Notes under the pieces: generated by a model
Told to the model about the DNA's origin: nothing
Seen by the model: only the letters and a program-made list of their open reading frames with translations
The model's database searches: none
Shown here: positions 26,097-34,035 of the stretch, piece by piece
Position numbering within the stretch: position 1 is the first letter of the stretch
Layout: each line of letters starts with the position of its first letter
Source: Bacillus sp. BA3
Lineage (GTDB): Bacteria > Bacillota > Bacilli > Bacillales > DSM-1321
Direction of reading: 5' to 3'
Assembly: GCA_002835675.1 (NCBI GenBank)
Contig: PIZR01000006.1
Location: 301,754-365,753 of the forward strand
Length of the DNA stretch: 64,000 nucleotides
Program-made: the position numbers and the translations under genes

Positions 26097-26364
26097 TCCA
26101 TGCTTTTATCGAAGGCCTGGTAGTCAGTTCATGAAATTTAATCAAACGATTGATTAAATCTTTAAAGATCCGCTAAATCTTTGTCCGCGTTACTTAAACT
26201 CTTAAAAGAATACCTTTTCGTTTACAGTCATGTTTTCGCTGCCTTAAATGTTATTCCTGCTATCTTCTTTAAAAAAGCAGTTACAATTACTTTTGCTCCG
26301 AATAAAAAGAAAATAGGAGTCAGATTCCCGCGCCCAATCCCTTAAATCGTTTAATAAGAAAAAA
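26097..26364. other. Non-coding region with one palindrome
   Basis: About 270 bases without a supported gene, between convergent terminators. It holds the dyad at 26136-26159. Being downstream of both flanking genes it should need no operator, which suggests that a gene has been lost here. Confidence 0.5.
26136..26159. promoter_or_regulatory. 24-base dyad related to the one at 28495 (TetR-type operator-like)
   Basis: ATTTAATCAA and TTGATTAAAT flank a central ACGA. The core TTAATCAAACG is shared with the perfect palindrome at 28495-28518, so one regulator could recognise both. Confidence 0.45.
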
Positions 26365-26397
26365 CAAAAAAAACGGAAGTCATCCTCCGTTTTTTTC
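26365..26397 (-). terminator. Intrinsic terminator of the 75-residue protein gene
   Basis: ACGGA pairs with TCCGT around an 8-base loop, with a T-run on the minus strand and also T residues on the plus strand, so it may act both ways. Confidence 0.7.
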
Positions 26398-26400
26398 CCT

Positions 26401-26628
26401 TTACAACATTAACCGTTTCAACTTTTCGTTTCTTGATTCCTGTTCCTCCTGGGTAGACAAGTCATACTTCTTCAATAGATGAAAAAGTTCATTCAATGTT
26501 TCCTGCGAATTCCCTTTTTCCAGATATCGATCTAATGTTTGACTTATTTCGCTTGGTAAAAATCTCTTTTGACTTTCAAATTTCAGCCTGACATCTTGCT
26601 GCGAATGATTAAGATTGCATGCACCCAT
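26401..26628 (-). CDS. Small hypothetical protein (75 residues)
   Basis: A short soluble helical protein starting MGACNLNHSQQ. I do not recognise the family. It has an AGAGGTG ribosome site before the ATG, its own terminator, and charged amphipathic helices (LDRYLEKGNSQETLNELFHLLKK with a conserved-looking spacing). It lies 47 bases beyond the ammonium transporter stop on the same strand, so it may be part of that transcript, in the position where nrgB sits in B. subtilis, but it is not a PII protein. Confidence 0.55.
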   Translation of the reverse strand: MGACNLNHSQQDVRLKFESQKRFLPSEISQTLDRYLEKGNSQETLNELFHLLKKYDLSTQEEQESRNEKLKRLML

Positions 26629-26675
26629 TTAAATTCACCTCTTACTTATCTTGATTCTATCTTGTATTATAGTCA

Positions 26676-27953
26676 TTACCTTGTCAATTCTTCATCCTGC
26701 TTATAGTAGTCCTCGACCTTGATGAACTCCGGCGAGGTATGTGTGGCCATGATGCCATGATAACTGATATCCAATCCGAGTTCTTCTTCTTCTTCAGTGG
26801 ATCTGATAGGCAGCCAAACATTTATAATTTTAAAAACGAACCATGTCAATGTAAAGCCCCAGATGCATAACACCACTAATCCTAATGTTTGAACTCCGAG
26901 CAAATGCCATCCCCCACCGGCGAACAATCCGTTTTCAGTGGAGAAAAGCCCTACCGCTATCGTACCCCACATCCCTGATGCCGCATGAACAGGAAAGGCG
27001 CCAACCGGATCATCGATTTTTCGGGTTTCCAGCCAATTGGTCGCAGCTAACATCAACATTCCAGAAACTGCTCCAATCAACAATGCCGAAAGATCACTAA
27101 CGAATGCACAGCCAGCCGTAATCCCGACAAGACCTGCAAGTGATCCATTGATGACGGAAGGTGCATCCGAGCGTCCATATCTAAAAAGTGTATAAAGCAA
27201 GGTCGCCGCTCCCCCTGATGCAGCTGAAAGCATCGTGACAATTGCAATATGGCCAATGCGTCCATCAGTAGCTTGCAAGGTGCTTCCAGCATTAAACCCA
27301 AACCAGCCAAACCATAAAAGAAATGCCCCAACAGATGCCAGTGGGAGATTGCTCGGCAGTGAAATGGAGCTAGTCCCCCGTGAAGTGAATTTTCCTGCTC
27401 TCGGCCCGATTACAATGGCGGCCGCAAGTGCAGAAAAACCGCCTAGTGCATGTATGACTGCTGACCCTGCGAAGTCCTGCATGCCCAACACGCTTAACCA
27501 GCCACCACCCCATACCCAGTGACCGGCAATCGGATAGATGAATGCCGTCATCATTACGACAAAAATAAGATACGCCCGAAAATTGATCCTTTCTGCAACG
27601 GCTCCCGAAACGATGGAAACGACCGCGATGACGAATGCCCCTTGAAATAACCAAAATGCGTCGATGGAAATCGTAAGGTCTATATGCGACAAATCACCTT
27701 TCAGCAGAAAGCCGCTTGCTCCAATAATTCCAAATACATCCGCTCCATACATTAAGCCAAAACCAACGACGAAATAGCAAAGCGTTCCAATCGTAATATC
27801 GGCAAAAACCTTCATGATGATGTTCACATTATTCTTCGTACGGACGAACCCTGCCTCCAATAAAGCAAACCCGCCCTCCATCAATAGAATCATGGCTGCT
27901 GTCAGAACCACCCAAATCGTATCCAAGCCAGCGTTTAACGTTTCTAGAGTCAT
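26676..27953 (-). CDS. amtB: Ammonium transporter (Amt/NrgA type)
   Basis: A 425-residue Amt protein with eleven expected membrane helices. Family signatures are GFALLEAGFVRTKN, DFAGSAVIHALGGFSALAAA with the pore histidine, and FPVHAASGMWGT with the second histidine. It carries ammonium or ammonia into the cell under nitrogen limitation. The usual PII partner gene (nrgB/glnK) is not adjacent. The ATG overlaps the stop of a small upstream gene (ATGA), so its translation is coupled to that gene. The C-terminal tail is acidic and would face the cytoplasm. Confidence 0.92.
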   Translation of the reverse strand: MTLETLNAGLDTIWVVLTAAMILLMEGGFALLEAGFVRTKNNVNIIMKVFADITIGTLCYFVVGFGLMYGADVFGIIGASGFLLKGDLSHIDLTISIDAFWLFQGAFVIAVVSIVSGAVAERINFRAYLIFVVMMTAFIYPIAGHWVWGGGWLSVLGMQDFAGSAVIHALGGFSALAAAIVIGPRAGKFTSRGTSSISLPSNLPLASVGAFLLWFGWFGFNAGSTLQATDGRIGHIAIVTMLSAASGGAATLLYTLFRYGRSDAPSVINGSLAGLVGITAGCAFVSDLSALLIGAVSGMLMLAATNWLETRKIDDPVGAFPVHAASGMWGTIAVGLFSTENGLFAGGGWHLLGVQTLGLVVLCIWGFTLTWFVFKIINVWLPIRSTEEEEELGLDISYHGIMATHTSPEFIKVEDYYKQDEELTR

Positions 27954-28363
27954 CTTGGGGTTCCCTCCGCTTTCTGCCAGGCCATTATTTCTTTAATGAT
28001 GTCTGATGGTAAATTAATTTCCCGTTTTTCCGGTTCAGCTTCAAGTAAACCGATCATCTCATTTAAAAAAGCGACCTTCTGTTTTGTTTTCTCGATTTGT
28101 TTATATCTATCTTTAACATTCACCAAATGCTCAACGGCCTGGTGATGACTTGGAGCACGCCCTGTAAAAAAACGTTTAAATGGTGATAGGGATTGATACC
28201 AAGCTTCCTCAGCTCTTCGTTTTTGCTCATATTTATGAATTTTACCTTTAATCGATTCAATTTCCGACTCTTGGTTGCTTTTATGGAATAGCAGTCCTTT
28301 TACAACTTCTTCAGATGAAATTTCAAAAACAACTCTACTATATAAATCATCATGAATATAAAT
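27950..28363 (-). CDS. Unrecognised coiled-coil protein coupled to the ammonium transporter, no standard start codon
   Basis: An open frame of 137 codons ends with TGA overlapping the transporter ATG (ATGA). It has no ATG, GTG or TTG near its 5' end. The ribosome site GAGGTG (28371-28376) is correctly spaced for an ATT at 28361-28363. An ATG at 28366-28368 is in another frame and stops after 22 codons, so a one-base deletion next to that ATG is the alternative. The protein (DDLYSRVVFEISSEEVVKG, then a charged helical part with SLSPFKRFFTGR) is not one I recognise. The C-terminal half is amphipathic. Coupling suggests a role with the transporter. Confidence 0.6.
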   Translation of the reverse strand: MYIHDDLYSRVVFEISSEEVVKGLLFHKSNQESEIESIKGKIHKYEQKRRAEEAWYQSLSPFKRFFTGRAPSHHQAVEHLVNVKDRYKQIEKTKQKVAFLNEMIGLLEAEPEKREINLPSDIIKEIMAWQKAEGTPR

Positions 28364-28494
28364 GTCATATCACCTCACGTAGTCACGTTATATTTTCTAA
28401 TTATATTAATAATTCTGAATTCAGTCAATAATTAAGAAATAAAAACCACTTTGCGTAATGAATGATATTAACCTCACTTTTGCCTGTTGTCCTT

Positions 28495-28518
28495 CATTAA
28501 TCAAACGTTTGATTAATG
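28495..28518. promoter_or_regulatory. Perfect 24-base palindrome upstream of the DUF1657 gene
   Basis: CATTAATCAAAC joins its exact reverse complement. Length and symmetry fit a TetR-family operator. It lies about 100 bases before the DUF1657 start at 28619 and about 130 bases from the start of the divergent amtB-coupled gene, so either could be controlled. Confidence 0.55.
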
Positions 28519-28618
28519 GACTGAGATAGTTAACTCATCCAGATAAATATTGGAAGGTATAGATAATCATTTTTTTCTTACTCTAAACAAGAAGATATAA
28601 ACTAGGGAGGTCCTATAT

Positions 28619-28822
28619 ATGACAGTAATAAACGATGTCAAAACAACATTAGCCGGGCTGAAAAGTGCTCAAGCGAGCTTTGAAACCTTCGCCCTTTCAA
28701 CAGATAATGAGCAAGCCAAACAACTGTACCAGCAAGCTGCCCAACAAACACAAACGATTGTGGACAGCATCACTCCTCGTATTGAAGAGATTCAAAATGA
28801 GGAACCTCAATATAAGCAATAA
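28619..28822 (+). CDS. DUF1657 protein (first copy)
   Basis: A 67-residue helical hairpin protein: VKTTLAGLKSAQASFETFAL, a second helix, and the family ending EEPQYK. DUF1657 proteins accompany accessory spoVA operons in Bacillus spores, where the operon affects dipicolinate handling and heat resistance. It has a GGGAGG ribosome site and its own terminator, so it is partly separate from the downstream spoVA remnants. The same domain recurs at 30291 and as the tail of the YetF-like protein at 30528. Confidence 0.85.
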   Translation: MTVINDVKTTLAGLKSAQASFETFALSTDNEQAKQLYQQAAQQTQTIVDSITPRIEEIQNEEPQYKQ

Positions 28823-28832
28823 TCATTCATAT

Positions 28833-28868
28833 AAAAAAGGGTGGTTAAGGCAACCAGCCCTTTTTTAT
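28833..28868 (+). terminator. Intrinsic terminator of the first DUF1657 gene
   Basis: GGGTGGTT pairs with AACCA-G-CCC (one bulged base), flanked by an A-run and a T-run. Confidence 0.8.
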
Positions 28869-28929
28869 ATCCATTCCTTTCTTTTCTATATCAAGCGTTT
28901 TTCCGTCCTTACCGGACTTATGGTGTATT

Positions 28930-29057
28930 GAATTGGCGGTAATGCAGCTATATCTGTTAGGGAACGGCACCAATATAATCAAATTGGCGAATCATTTATG
29001 TTAATACTTGGTTTTACCTTAGCACTGACAATACTCATACATTGGGGTGGTTTATAA
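28930..29057 (+). pseudogene. spoVAC: spoVAC remnant (3' end, frameshifted)
   Basis: About 40 codons resemble the end of SpoVAC. LGNGTNIIKLAN in one frame corresponds to the LGVATNMFKLAGN part of B. subtilis SpoVAC. The hydrophobic end (GESFMLILGFTLALTILIHW) continues in another frame and stops with a TAATG overlap on spoVAD. The overlap shows the former coupling. The first two thirds of the gene are gone. The match is short, so confidence is moderate. Confidence 0.5.
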
Positions 29058-30061
29058 TGCTTACGGGGCATCGCACATGGGTGTTTGATCAAAAGCCTGT
29101 CATCGTCTCCACAGGAACTGTCGGCGGTCCATTTGAAGCAGACGGTATGCTTGCGGATGATTTTGATCTTCTCCATTCCGATTTATGGATAAATCAAGAT
29201 ACCTATGAAAAGGCACATAAAGTCTTATTGGAAGAAGCGAGCACAAAAGCAATCGAAAAGGCTGGTCTTCAGAAGGAACAGATTCAATTTTTCCTTGGAG
29301 GCGACCTTATCAATCAAATAACGCCTACCAGTTTTGCCTGCCGAACACTGGGAACGCCTTATCTCGGCTTATTTGGCGCCTGCTCCACCTCCATGGAGGG
29401 ATTGGCGCTTGGTGCTTATCTTGTCAATACCAAAGGAGCAGAGTATTTATTGACAGGAGCATCAAGTCATAACGCCGCAGTAGAAAAACAATTCCGCTAC
29501 CCAACTGAATACGGAGGGCAGAAACCTCCAACAGCCCAATGGACCGTTACAGGAGCCGGCGTGGCTTTATTAAGCAGCGCCGGGGAAGGACCAAGGGTCA
29601 CTTCAGCTACGATAGGCCGGGTCATCGACATGGGCCTCACTGACCCTTTCAATATGGGAGGTGCCATGGCCCCGGCCGCCGTGGATACGATTGAAGCCCA
29701 TTTAAGAGAAAGAAACCTCGACCCATCCTATTATGATCTGATAGTGACCGGGGATTTAGGGAAAATTGGACATGAAGTTTCTCTGGAATTATTTAAGAAA
29801 CATGGTACGCCGATTAAAGAGGAGCAATATAAAGATTGCGGTTTAATGATATACAGGGATGGTCAACCGGTCCTGTCCGGGGCAAGCGGCCCAGGATGTT
29901 CCGCAACCGTCGTTTATGGTCACTTATTGAATCGCATGAAAAAGGGAGAAATAAAACGATTGCTCGTCGTGGCTACAGGTGCTCTATTATCTCCCCTTTC
30001 CTTTCAACAAAGTGAGACGATTCCATGCATTGCCCATGCCGTATCGATTGAATATGAGTAA
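29057..30061 (+). CDS. spoVAD: Stage V sporulation protein AD
   Basis: A 334-residue thiolase-fold protein of full family length. SpoVAD binds dipicolinic acid and takes part in its passage into and out of the spore. Landmarks are MLTGHRTWVFDQKPVI, GTLGTPYLGLFGACSTSMEG and GDLGKIGHEV. The ATG at 29057 is used because it aligns with the family start and follows GGGGTGG; the TTG at 29042 is too early. It is the only complete SpoVA subunit in this cluster: the spoVAC and spoVAEb neighbours are broken. A second complete spoVA operon is expected elsewhere in the genome. Confidence 0.92.
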   Translation: MLTGHRTWVFDQKPVIVSTGTVGGPFEADGMLADDFDLLHSDLWINQDTYEKAHKVLLEEASTKAIEKAGLQKEQIQFFLGGDLINQITPTSFACRTLGTPYLGLFGACSTSMEGLALGAYLVNTKGAEYLLTGASSHNAAVEKQFRYPTEYGGQKPPTAQWTVTGAGVALLSSAGEGPRVTSATIGRVIDMGLTDPFNMGGAMAPAAVDTIEAHLRERNLDPSYYDLIVTGDLGKIGHEVSLELFKKHGTPIKEEQYKDCGLMIYRDGQPVLSGASGPGCSATVVYGHLLNRMKKGEIKRLLVVATGALLSPLSFQQSETIPCIAHAVSIEYE

Positions 30062-30067
30062 CCACAA

Positions 30068-30279
30068 CCATGATTTACTTGTGTAACGGGACAGATAAGA
30101 TTTGAAGTATACAAACAGACGCCTGCTCATACCGGATGAACATTCTGCGGAGGTGGTTTCGGAAGCGTTAGCGGATGCGGAAAAGACTGGATTGTTCGGT
30201 TGTTGCCGCTGGCATGTTTGAAGTAACCGGTGCATGGATAACAGCCTGGAGTGTTCCGCCCCATAGACCTAAAGATTAG
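30068..30279 (+). pseudogene. spoVAEb: spoVAEb pseudogene (internal deletion and frameshifts)
   Basis: Three pieces of SpoVAEb lie in different frames. CVTGQIRFEVYKQTPAHT starts at about 30080 and matches CVIGQIMFDVFKLTPAHT. EALADAEKTGLFG starts at 30162 and matches GAMQEAEKHGIVG. GMFEVTGA starts at 30211 and matches GMFEVTSA; this frame continues to RPKD and a stop at 30279. The central part between the first two pieces is missing. The gene cannot make a working protein. Confidence 0.75.
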
Positions 30280-30290
30280 GAGGATGCTGC

Positions 30291-30497
30291 ATGACGATAG
30301 CTTCCAATGTAAAGCAATGTGTATCTAGCCTAAAAGGAGTTGAAGCAGGTTTATCCAGCTTAGCACTCCGGACTCAAGACGATGAATCTAAACGCATCTT
30401 ACATGAAACGATGCTGGTGGTGAATGAAGTTATTAAGGATGTACAGAAGCGCGTAGGCGAGTTAGAAAGGGAAGAACCGCAATATAAAGGTTTTTAA
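30291..30497 (+). CDS. DUF1657 protein (second copy)
   Basis: A 68-residue helical protein with the same build as the copy at 28619 and the same ending EEPQYKGF. It has an AGGAGG ribosome site 12 bases after the spoVAEb remnant and lies 30 bases before the YetF-like gene. In accessory spoVA operons a DUF1657 gene sits in this position between spoVAEb and yetF. It is intact although its neighbours have decayed, so it may still be under selection. Confidence 0.85.
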   Translation: MTIASNVKQCVSSLKGVEAGLSSLALRTQDDESKRILHETMLVVNEVIKDVQKRVGELEREEPQYKGF

Positions 30498-30527
30498 TGA
30501 CCATGATCAAGCAGGAGGTGTTTGGTA

Positions 30528-31388
30528 ATGCCGGGTTGGATAGAAATTGTTTTGCGTTCATTTTTCTTTTTAATTGTTCTTTTTTTGATCACTAAAGTGT
30601 TAGGAAAAAAACAATTGTCCCAGCTCTCCTTTTTTGAATATGTAACGGGCATAACCATTGGTAATGTTGGGGCAGAATTAGCTACAAAAGTGGAGGGCAA
30701 TATTATACATGGCGTACTGTCCATTCTCGTTTTTGCCATAGCACCCTTCATTGCAGGTTTAATATCCTTAAAAAGTAAAACTTTCCGTGATCTTGTGGAA
30801 GGAAAAGCATCGGTTTTCATCAAAGATGGGAAAGTCATGGAAGATAATTTAAAAAAAGAGAAATATACCATCGATGAATTGTTAGGATTGCTCCGGAAAA
30901 AGGATGTCTTCGATATTTCTGAAGTTGAGTTTGCCTTATTGGAAGCCAACGGGGATTTTTCCGTAATGTTAAAGAAGCAAAATCAACCTATAACAGCCAA
31001 GGACCTTAACTTGTCTGTAGCTGCAGTAAAGGAGCCACAAACCATCATTATGGACGGCAGCATACTTGATGAACCACTTTCCACGATTGGTCTGAACCAA
31101 AATTGGCTTCATACTGAATTGGATAAGCTGGGTGTACTCCTAGAAAATGTGTTTCTTGGTCAAGCTAATTCTAACGGAGAATTAACTGTGGACCTTTATG
31201 ATGATAAGCTTAAAGTTCCTTCCCCTCAAGAAAAACCTCTTTTGCTCGCGACCTTGAAAAAATGCCAAGCGGACTTAGAGTTGTTTGCCCTTGGAACTGA
31301 ATCAAAGGAAGCTAAAGAGATGTTCAGCAAAAATAGCGAAAAGCTGCAAAGGGCAATAGATGAAGTCGCCTATATCTTAAGGAACTAA
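30528..31388 (+). CDS. YetF-type DUF421 membrane protein with C-terminal DUF1657 domain
   Basis: A 286-residue protein. Three N-terminal membrane helices (to about residue 85) lead into the DUF421 cytoplasmic domain (about 85-200, with KASVFIKDGKVMEDNLKKE). The last ~55 residues (LLATLKKCQADLELFALGTES) repeat the DUF1657 hairpin. This fusion is characteristic of the yetF gene of accessory spoVA operons. The ATG at 30528 is preferred to the TTG at 30522 by its spacing from GGAGG. Its stop overlaps the stop of the convergent YitT gene by 4 bases. Confidence 0.85.
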   Translation: MPGWIEIVLRSFFFLIVLFLITKVLGKKQLSQLSFFEYVTGITIGNVGAELATKVEGNIIHGVLSILVFAIAPFIAGLISLKSKTFRDLVEGKASVFIKDGKVMEDNLKKEKYTIDELLGLLRKKDVFDISEVEFALLEANGDFSVMLKKQNQPITAKDLNLSVAAVKEPQTIIMDGSILDEPLSTIGLNQNWLHTELDKLGVLLENVFLGQANSNGELTVDLYDDKLKVPSPQEKPLLLATLKKCQADLELFALGTESKEAKEMFSKNSEKLQRAIDEVAYILRN

Positions 31389-31954
31389 TCATTCCTTACT
31401 TTCATAAGCGATGTGATCAGTCCAATGATGACGATCGTCACACATGAAAAAAGAAAAATTTCGATCCCTAAGGTAAATGCTGCAGCTGAAATGATTAGTG
31501 TATCTATGACGATAATCGCCAAAGCAATATCCATGGAAGTAGATTTTGAGATGATTTTAGCTAACATATCCGTTCCCCCGCTGCTTGTCTCATATCGAAG
31601 CATGAGTCCTATGCCCATCCCTATGATGGCACCGCCAATCAAAGAGCTTGTTAGTATCGAAATGGAAAAGACCTTTTTCAATGGATTAAGCCAATCCATA
31701 AAAAGGGATGTCAAAAGCAATCCGTGAACGCTGCTATAGAAAAAAGGCCGTTCATAGTACCAGGCATATAAAAATATAGGAATACTAAGGATCAACATGG
31801 ATAGCCCCGTTTGAAAACCAAAGAAATAATGAAGGATAAGTGCAATCCCAATAACGCCGCCATCTATTAAATGATGGGGAACTAAAAAACCATTGATTCC
31901 AATGCCCACCAAAAAGCTACCAACAATTACAGCCACCGCTTTTTGAAAATTAAT
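31385..31954 (-). CDS. YitT family membrane protein (short form), start uncertain
   Basis: A membrane protein of the YitT family (FLVGIGINGFLVPHHLIDGG at the start, then LRYETSSGGTDMLAKII) with about five helices. It lacks the C-terminal DUF2179 domain of longer members. The first standard codon, GTG at 31936, has no ribosome site. An in-frame ATT at 31952-31954 follows AAGGTGAT at normal spacing and gives the family's usual N-terminus, so I start it there (189 residues). The role of the family is not established. Confidence 0.65.
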   Translation of the reverse strand: MNFQKAVAVIVGSFLVGIGINGFLVPHHLIDGGVIGIALILHYFFGFQTGLSMLILSIPIFLYAWYYERPFFYSSVHGLLLTSLFMDWLNPLKKVFSISILTSSLIGGAIIGMGIGLMLRYETSSGGTDMLAKIISKSTSMDIALAIIVIDTLIISAAAFTLGIEIFLFSCVTIVIIGLITSLMKVRND

Positions 31955-32066
31955 AAAATCACCTTGCCTCCCAATCCATATATTCCTTACTATATGTCCA
32001 AGTCAAAGCGTCAAGAATAAACATGAAAAAAAAAAATCTCCCTCCCTTCCCTTCAAACTAATTACG

Positions 32067-32098
32067 GTAAAAAGGTCCCGATCATTTAGACCGGGACC
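32067..32098 (-). terminator. Second of two tandem intrinsic terminators after rlmCD
   Basis: GGTCCCG pairs with CGGGACC (32074-32080 and 32092-32098) and is followed on the minus strand by TTTTTACC. Confidence 0.8.
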
Positions 32099-32106
32099 AC
32101 AGTTTG

Positions 32107-32167
32107 TAGGGAAAAGCGCGTCTAGGGAGACCCGCGGAAAGCGAGTGCCTTGAACAAAAATCAACGT
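32107..32167. repeat. Degenerate copy of a dispersed Bacillaceae intergenic repeat
   Basis: The segment containing CCCGCGGAAAGCGAGTGCCT and ending AAAATCAACG resembles a repeat found many times between genes in several Bacillus-related genomes. It lies between two terminators and overlaps no gene. Identification rests on memory of the motif. Confidence 0.5.
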
Positions 32168-32183
32168 CCAATTGTACAAGCCA

Positions 32184-32219
32184 TAAAAAAACTGTAGGCC
32201 CAGTCAATTAGACCGGGCC
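32184..32219 (-). terminator. First intrinsic terminator after rlmCD
   Basis: GGCCC pairs with GGGCC (32197-32201 and 32215-32219), extended by GTC/GAC, with a T-run a few bases downstream on the minus strand. Confidence 0.75.
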
Positions 32220-32227
32220 ACACTCAT

Positions 32228-33598
32228 TCATTTCAACTCTAATAACACTACATTTTCAACATGTGTCGTCATTGGGAACATATCGACAGGCTGGATATCA
32301 ACCGCTTTATATCCGCCTTCTTCCAATATATGAAGATCACGCGCTAAAGTGCCTGGGTTGCATGATACGTATACGACTTTGTTAGGTTTCATCTCGATGA
32401 TCGTATTCAGAAGGGATTCTTCACAACCTTTGCGAGGCGGATCCACAACGATGACATCCGCAGTGTTGCCCTTTTGATACCATTCAGCAATAACGTTACC
32501 TGCGTCGCCGACCATGAATTCTGCATTTGAGATTTCATTCAATTCAGCGTTGCGGCGTGCGTCTTCTATCGCATCTTCGACCACTTCGACACCGATTACT
32601 TTTTTCGCTTTTTTAGCTAAAAATAAAGAGATGGTCCCAATGCCGCAATAAGCATCTATCACCGTTTCTTCACCCGTCAGCCCTGCATATTCAAGAGCTT
32701 TATCATAAAGGACTTTCGTTTGGTCTGGATTGATTTGGTAGAAGGATTTTGCTGAAATCGCAAACTTCACATCACCGATCATATCATGAATCACTTCGTC
32801 GCCCCATAGCACAGTCATTTTATCGCCCAAGATAACATTCGTTTTCTTGGAATTCACGTTTTGAACAATGGATTTCACTTGCGGAAGACGTTCAACGATT
32901 TCCTTCACGATGGTTTCGATGAAAGGAATACTTTTCGTCCTTGTAACAAGAACAATCATTAATTCGCCTGTTTGCTTGCCATAACGGGCCATGATGTGCC
33001 GTAAAACACCTTTATGTGCCTCTTCATTATAAGCAGGAATACCAAGTTTACTGAAAATCTCCTTAACAACTTGAACGGCTTCATTGATCACTTCATTTTG
33101 GATAATGCTTTCTTTCGTTTCAACAATTTCATGTGTCCGCGGTTTGAAGAATCCAGCTATTAGCTTGCCATCCTTTTCACCAACAGGTACTTGCGCTTTA
33201 TTGCGATAGTGGGTTGGGTTCTCCATCCCGATGATCGGGTGAACCTTCGCATCCTCAAGTTTCCCGATTCGTGTCATCACTTCACGCACTTGCTTTTCCT
33301 TGAATTCCAACTGTCCTTCATAGCTCATATGCTGCAGCTGACAACCACCGTATTTAGGGTAATCTTCGGTCGTGACCTCAACACGGTATGGACTGTTTTC
33401 GATAATCTCCATCAAGCGGCCGAAGCCATAACCCTTATTAGCTTTCATCACTTTAATTTTTGCTTTTTCACCTGGAAGGGCGCTCTGAACAAAGATCGGG
33501 TAGCCATCGACTTTAGCGACGCCAGCCCCTTCATGTGTTAAATCTTCAAATAAAACCTCTATAATATCATTTTTAGCAACCGGTGCTGTTTTTTTCAT
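32228..33598 (-). CDS. rlmCD: 23S rRNA (uracil-C5)-methyltransferase RlmCD
   Basis: A 456-residue TrmA/RumA-type enzyme that makes 5-methyluridine in 23S rRNA (both U747 and U1939 in B. subtilis). An N-terminal TRAM domain (about 8-66) precedes the catalytic part. SAM-binding motif [14 protein letters not shown], the DPPRKGC motif and the nucleophile in [11 protein letters not shown] are present. The region where Fe-S forms carry several cysteines reads [11 protein letters not shown], with only one cysteine, so no iron-sulfur cluster is expected. Position between dgkB and the end of the yer region fits B. subtilis yefA. Confidence 0.9.
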   Translation of the reverse strand: MKKTAPVAKNDIIEVLFEDLTHEGAGVAKVDGYPIFVQSALPGEKAKIKVMKANKGYGFGRLMEIIENSPYRVEVTTEDYPKYGGCQLQHMSYEGQLEFKEKQVREVMTRIGKLEDAKVHPIIGMENPTHYRNKAQVPVGEKDGKLIAGFFKPRTHEIVETKESIIQNEVINEAVQVVKEIFSKLGIPAYNEEAHKGVLRHIMARYGKQTGELMIVLVTRTKSIPFIETIVKEIVERLPQVKSIVQNVNSKKTNVILGDKMTVLWGDEVIHDMIGDVKFAISAKSFYQINPDQTKVLYDKALEYAGLTGEETVIDAYCGIGTISLFLAKKAKKVIGVEVVEDAIEDARRNAELNEISNAEFMVGDAGNVIAEWYQKGNTADVIVVDPPRKGCEESLLNTIIEMKPNKVVYVSCNPGTLARDLHILEEGGYKAVDIQPVDMFPMTTHVENVVLLELK

Positions 33599-33787
33599 AT
33601 CATCTTCTCTTTTCTTTTTTATGCTAGCCTGTATTTTACCACAATAGAGGCCTTGTCACAAAACCACTCACCAATTTACCTTGGTTTTCATAAAAATATA
33701 GTGGAAGGAATTACGGATTTTTCATAGTTCCATGAATAAAAGTTCACTAAAAAAAGAAAAATAAGGAAAAACAGATGAGGTGAGGAA

Positions 33788-34006
33788 ATGGGTTTATTTA
33801 ACTCTATATCGGCCTGGAATGCTACAAGGTTAGAAAAACATCGTGCAAGTATGGAGGAAAAAGGCCTCTGTCCAGATTGTTACGGACGTGGATACAGCTC
33901 CTTCGTACCTACGGAATATCATTTTTCCGATATACACGACTGTCCCGGCTGTAATGGCACCGGCGCTTACGCTGATTGGGCCGCCATGAATGGACAGCAA
34001 ATGTAA
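33788..34006 (+). CDS. Small zinc-ribbon protein with two CxxCxGxG-type knuckles
   Basis: A 72-residue protein. CPDCYGRGY (about residues 28-36) and CPGCNGTGAY (about 52-61) form two halves of a DnaJ-like zinc ribbon, so the protein probably binds one zinc ion. The N-terminal 25 residues form a basic helix. It has a GAGGTGAGG ribosome site and stands alone. I do not know its role. Confidence 0.7.
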   Translation: MGLFNSISAWNATRLEKHRASMEEKGLCPDCYGRGYSSFVPTEYHFSDIHDCPGCNGTGAYADWAAMNGQQM

Positions 34007-34035
34007 TCGCATACAGTGCCATATATTAAATGAGT

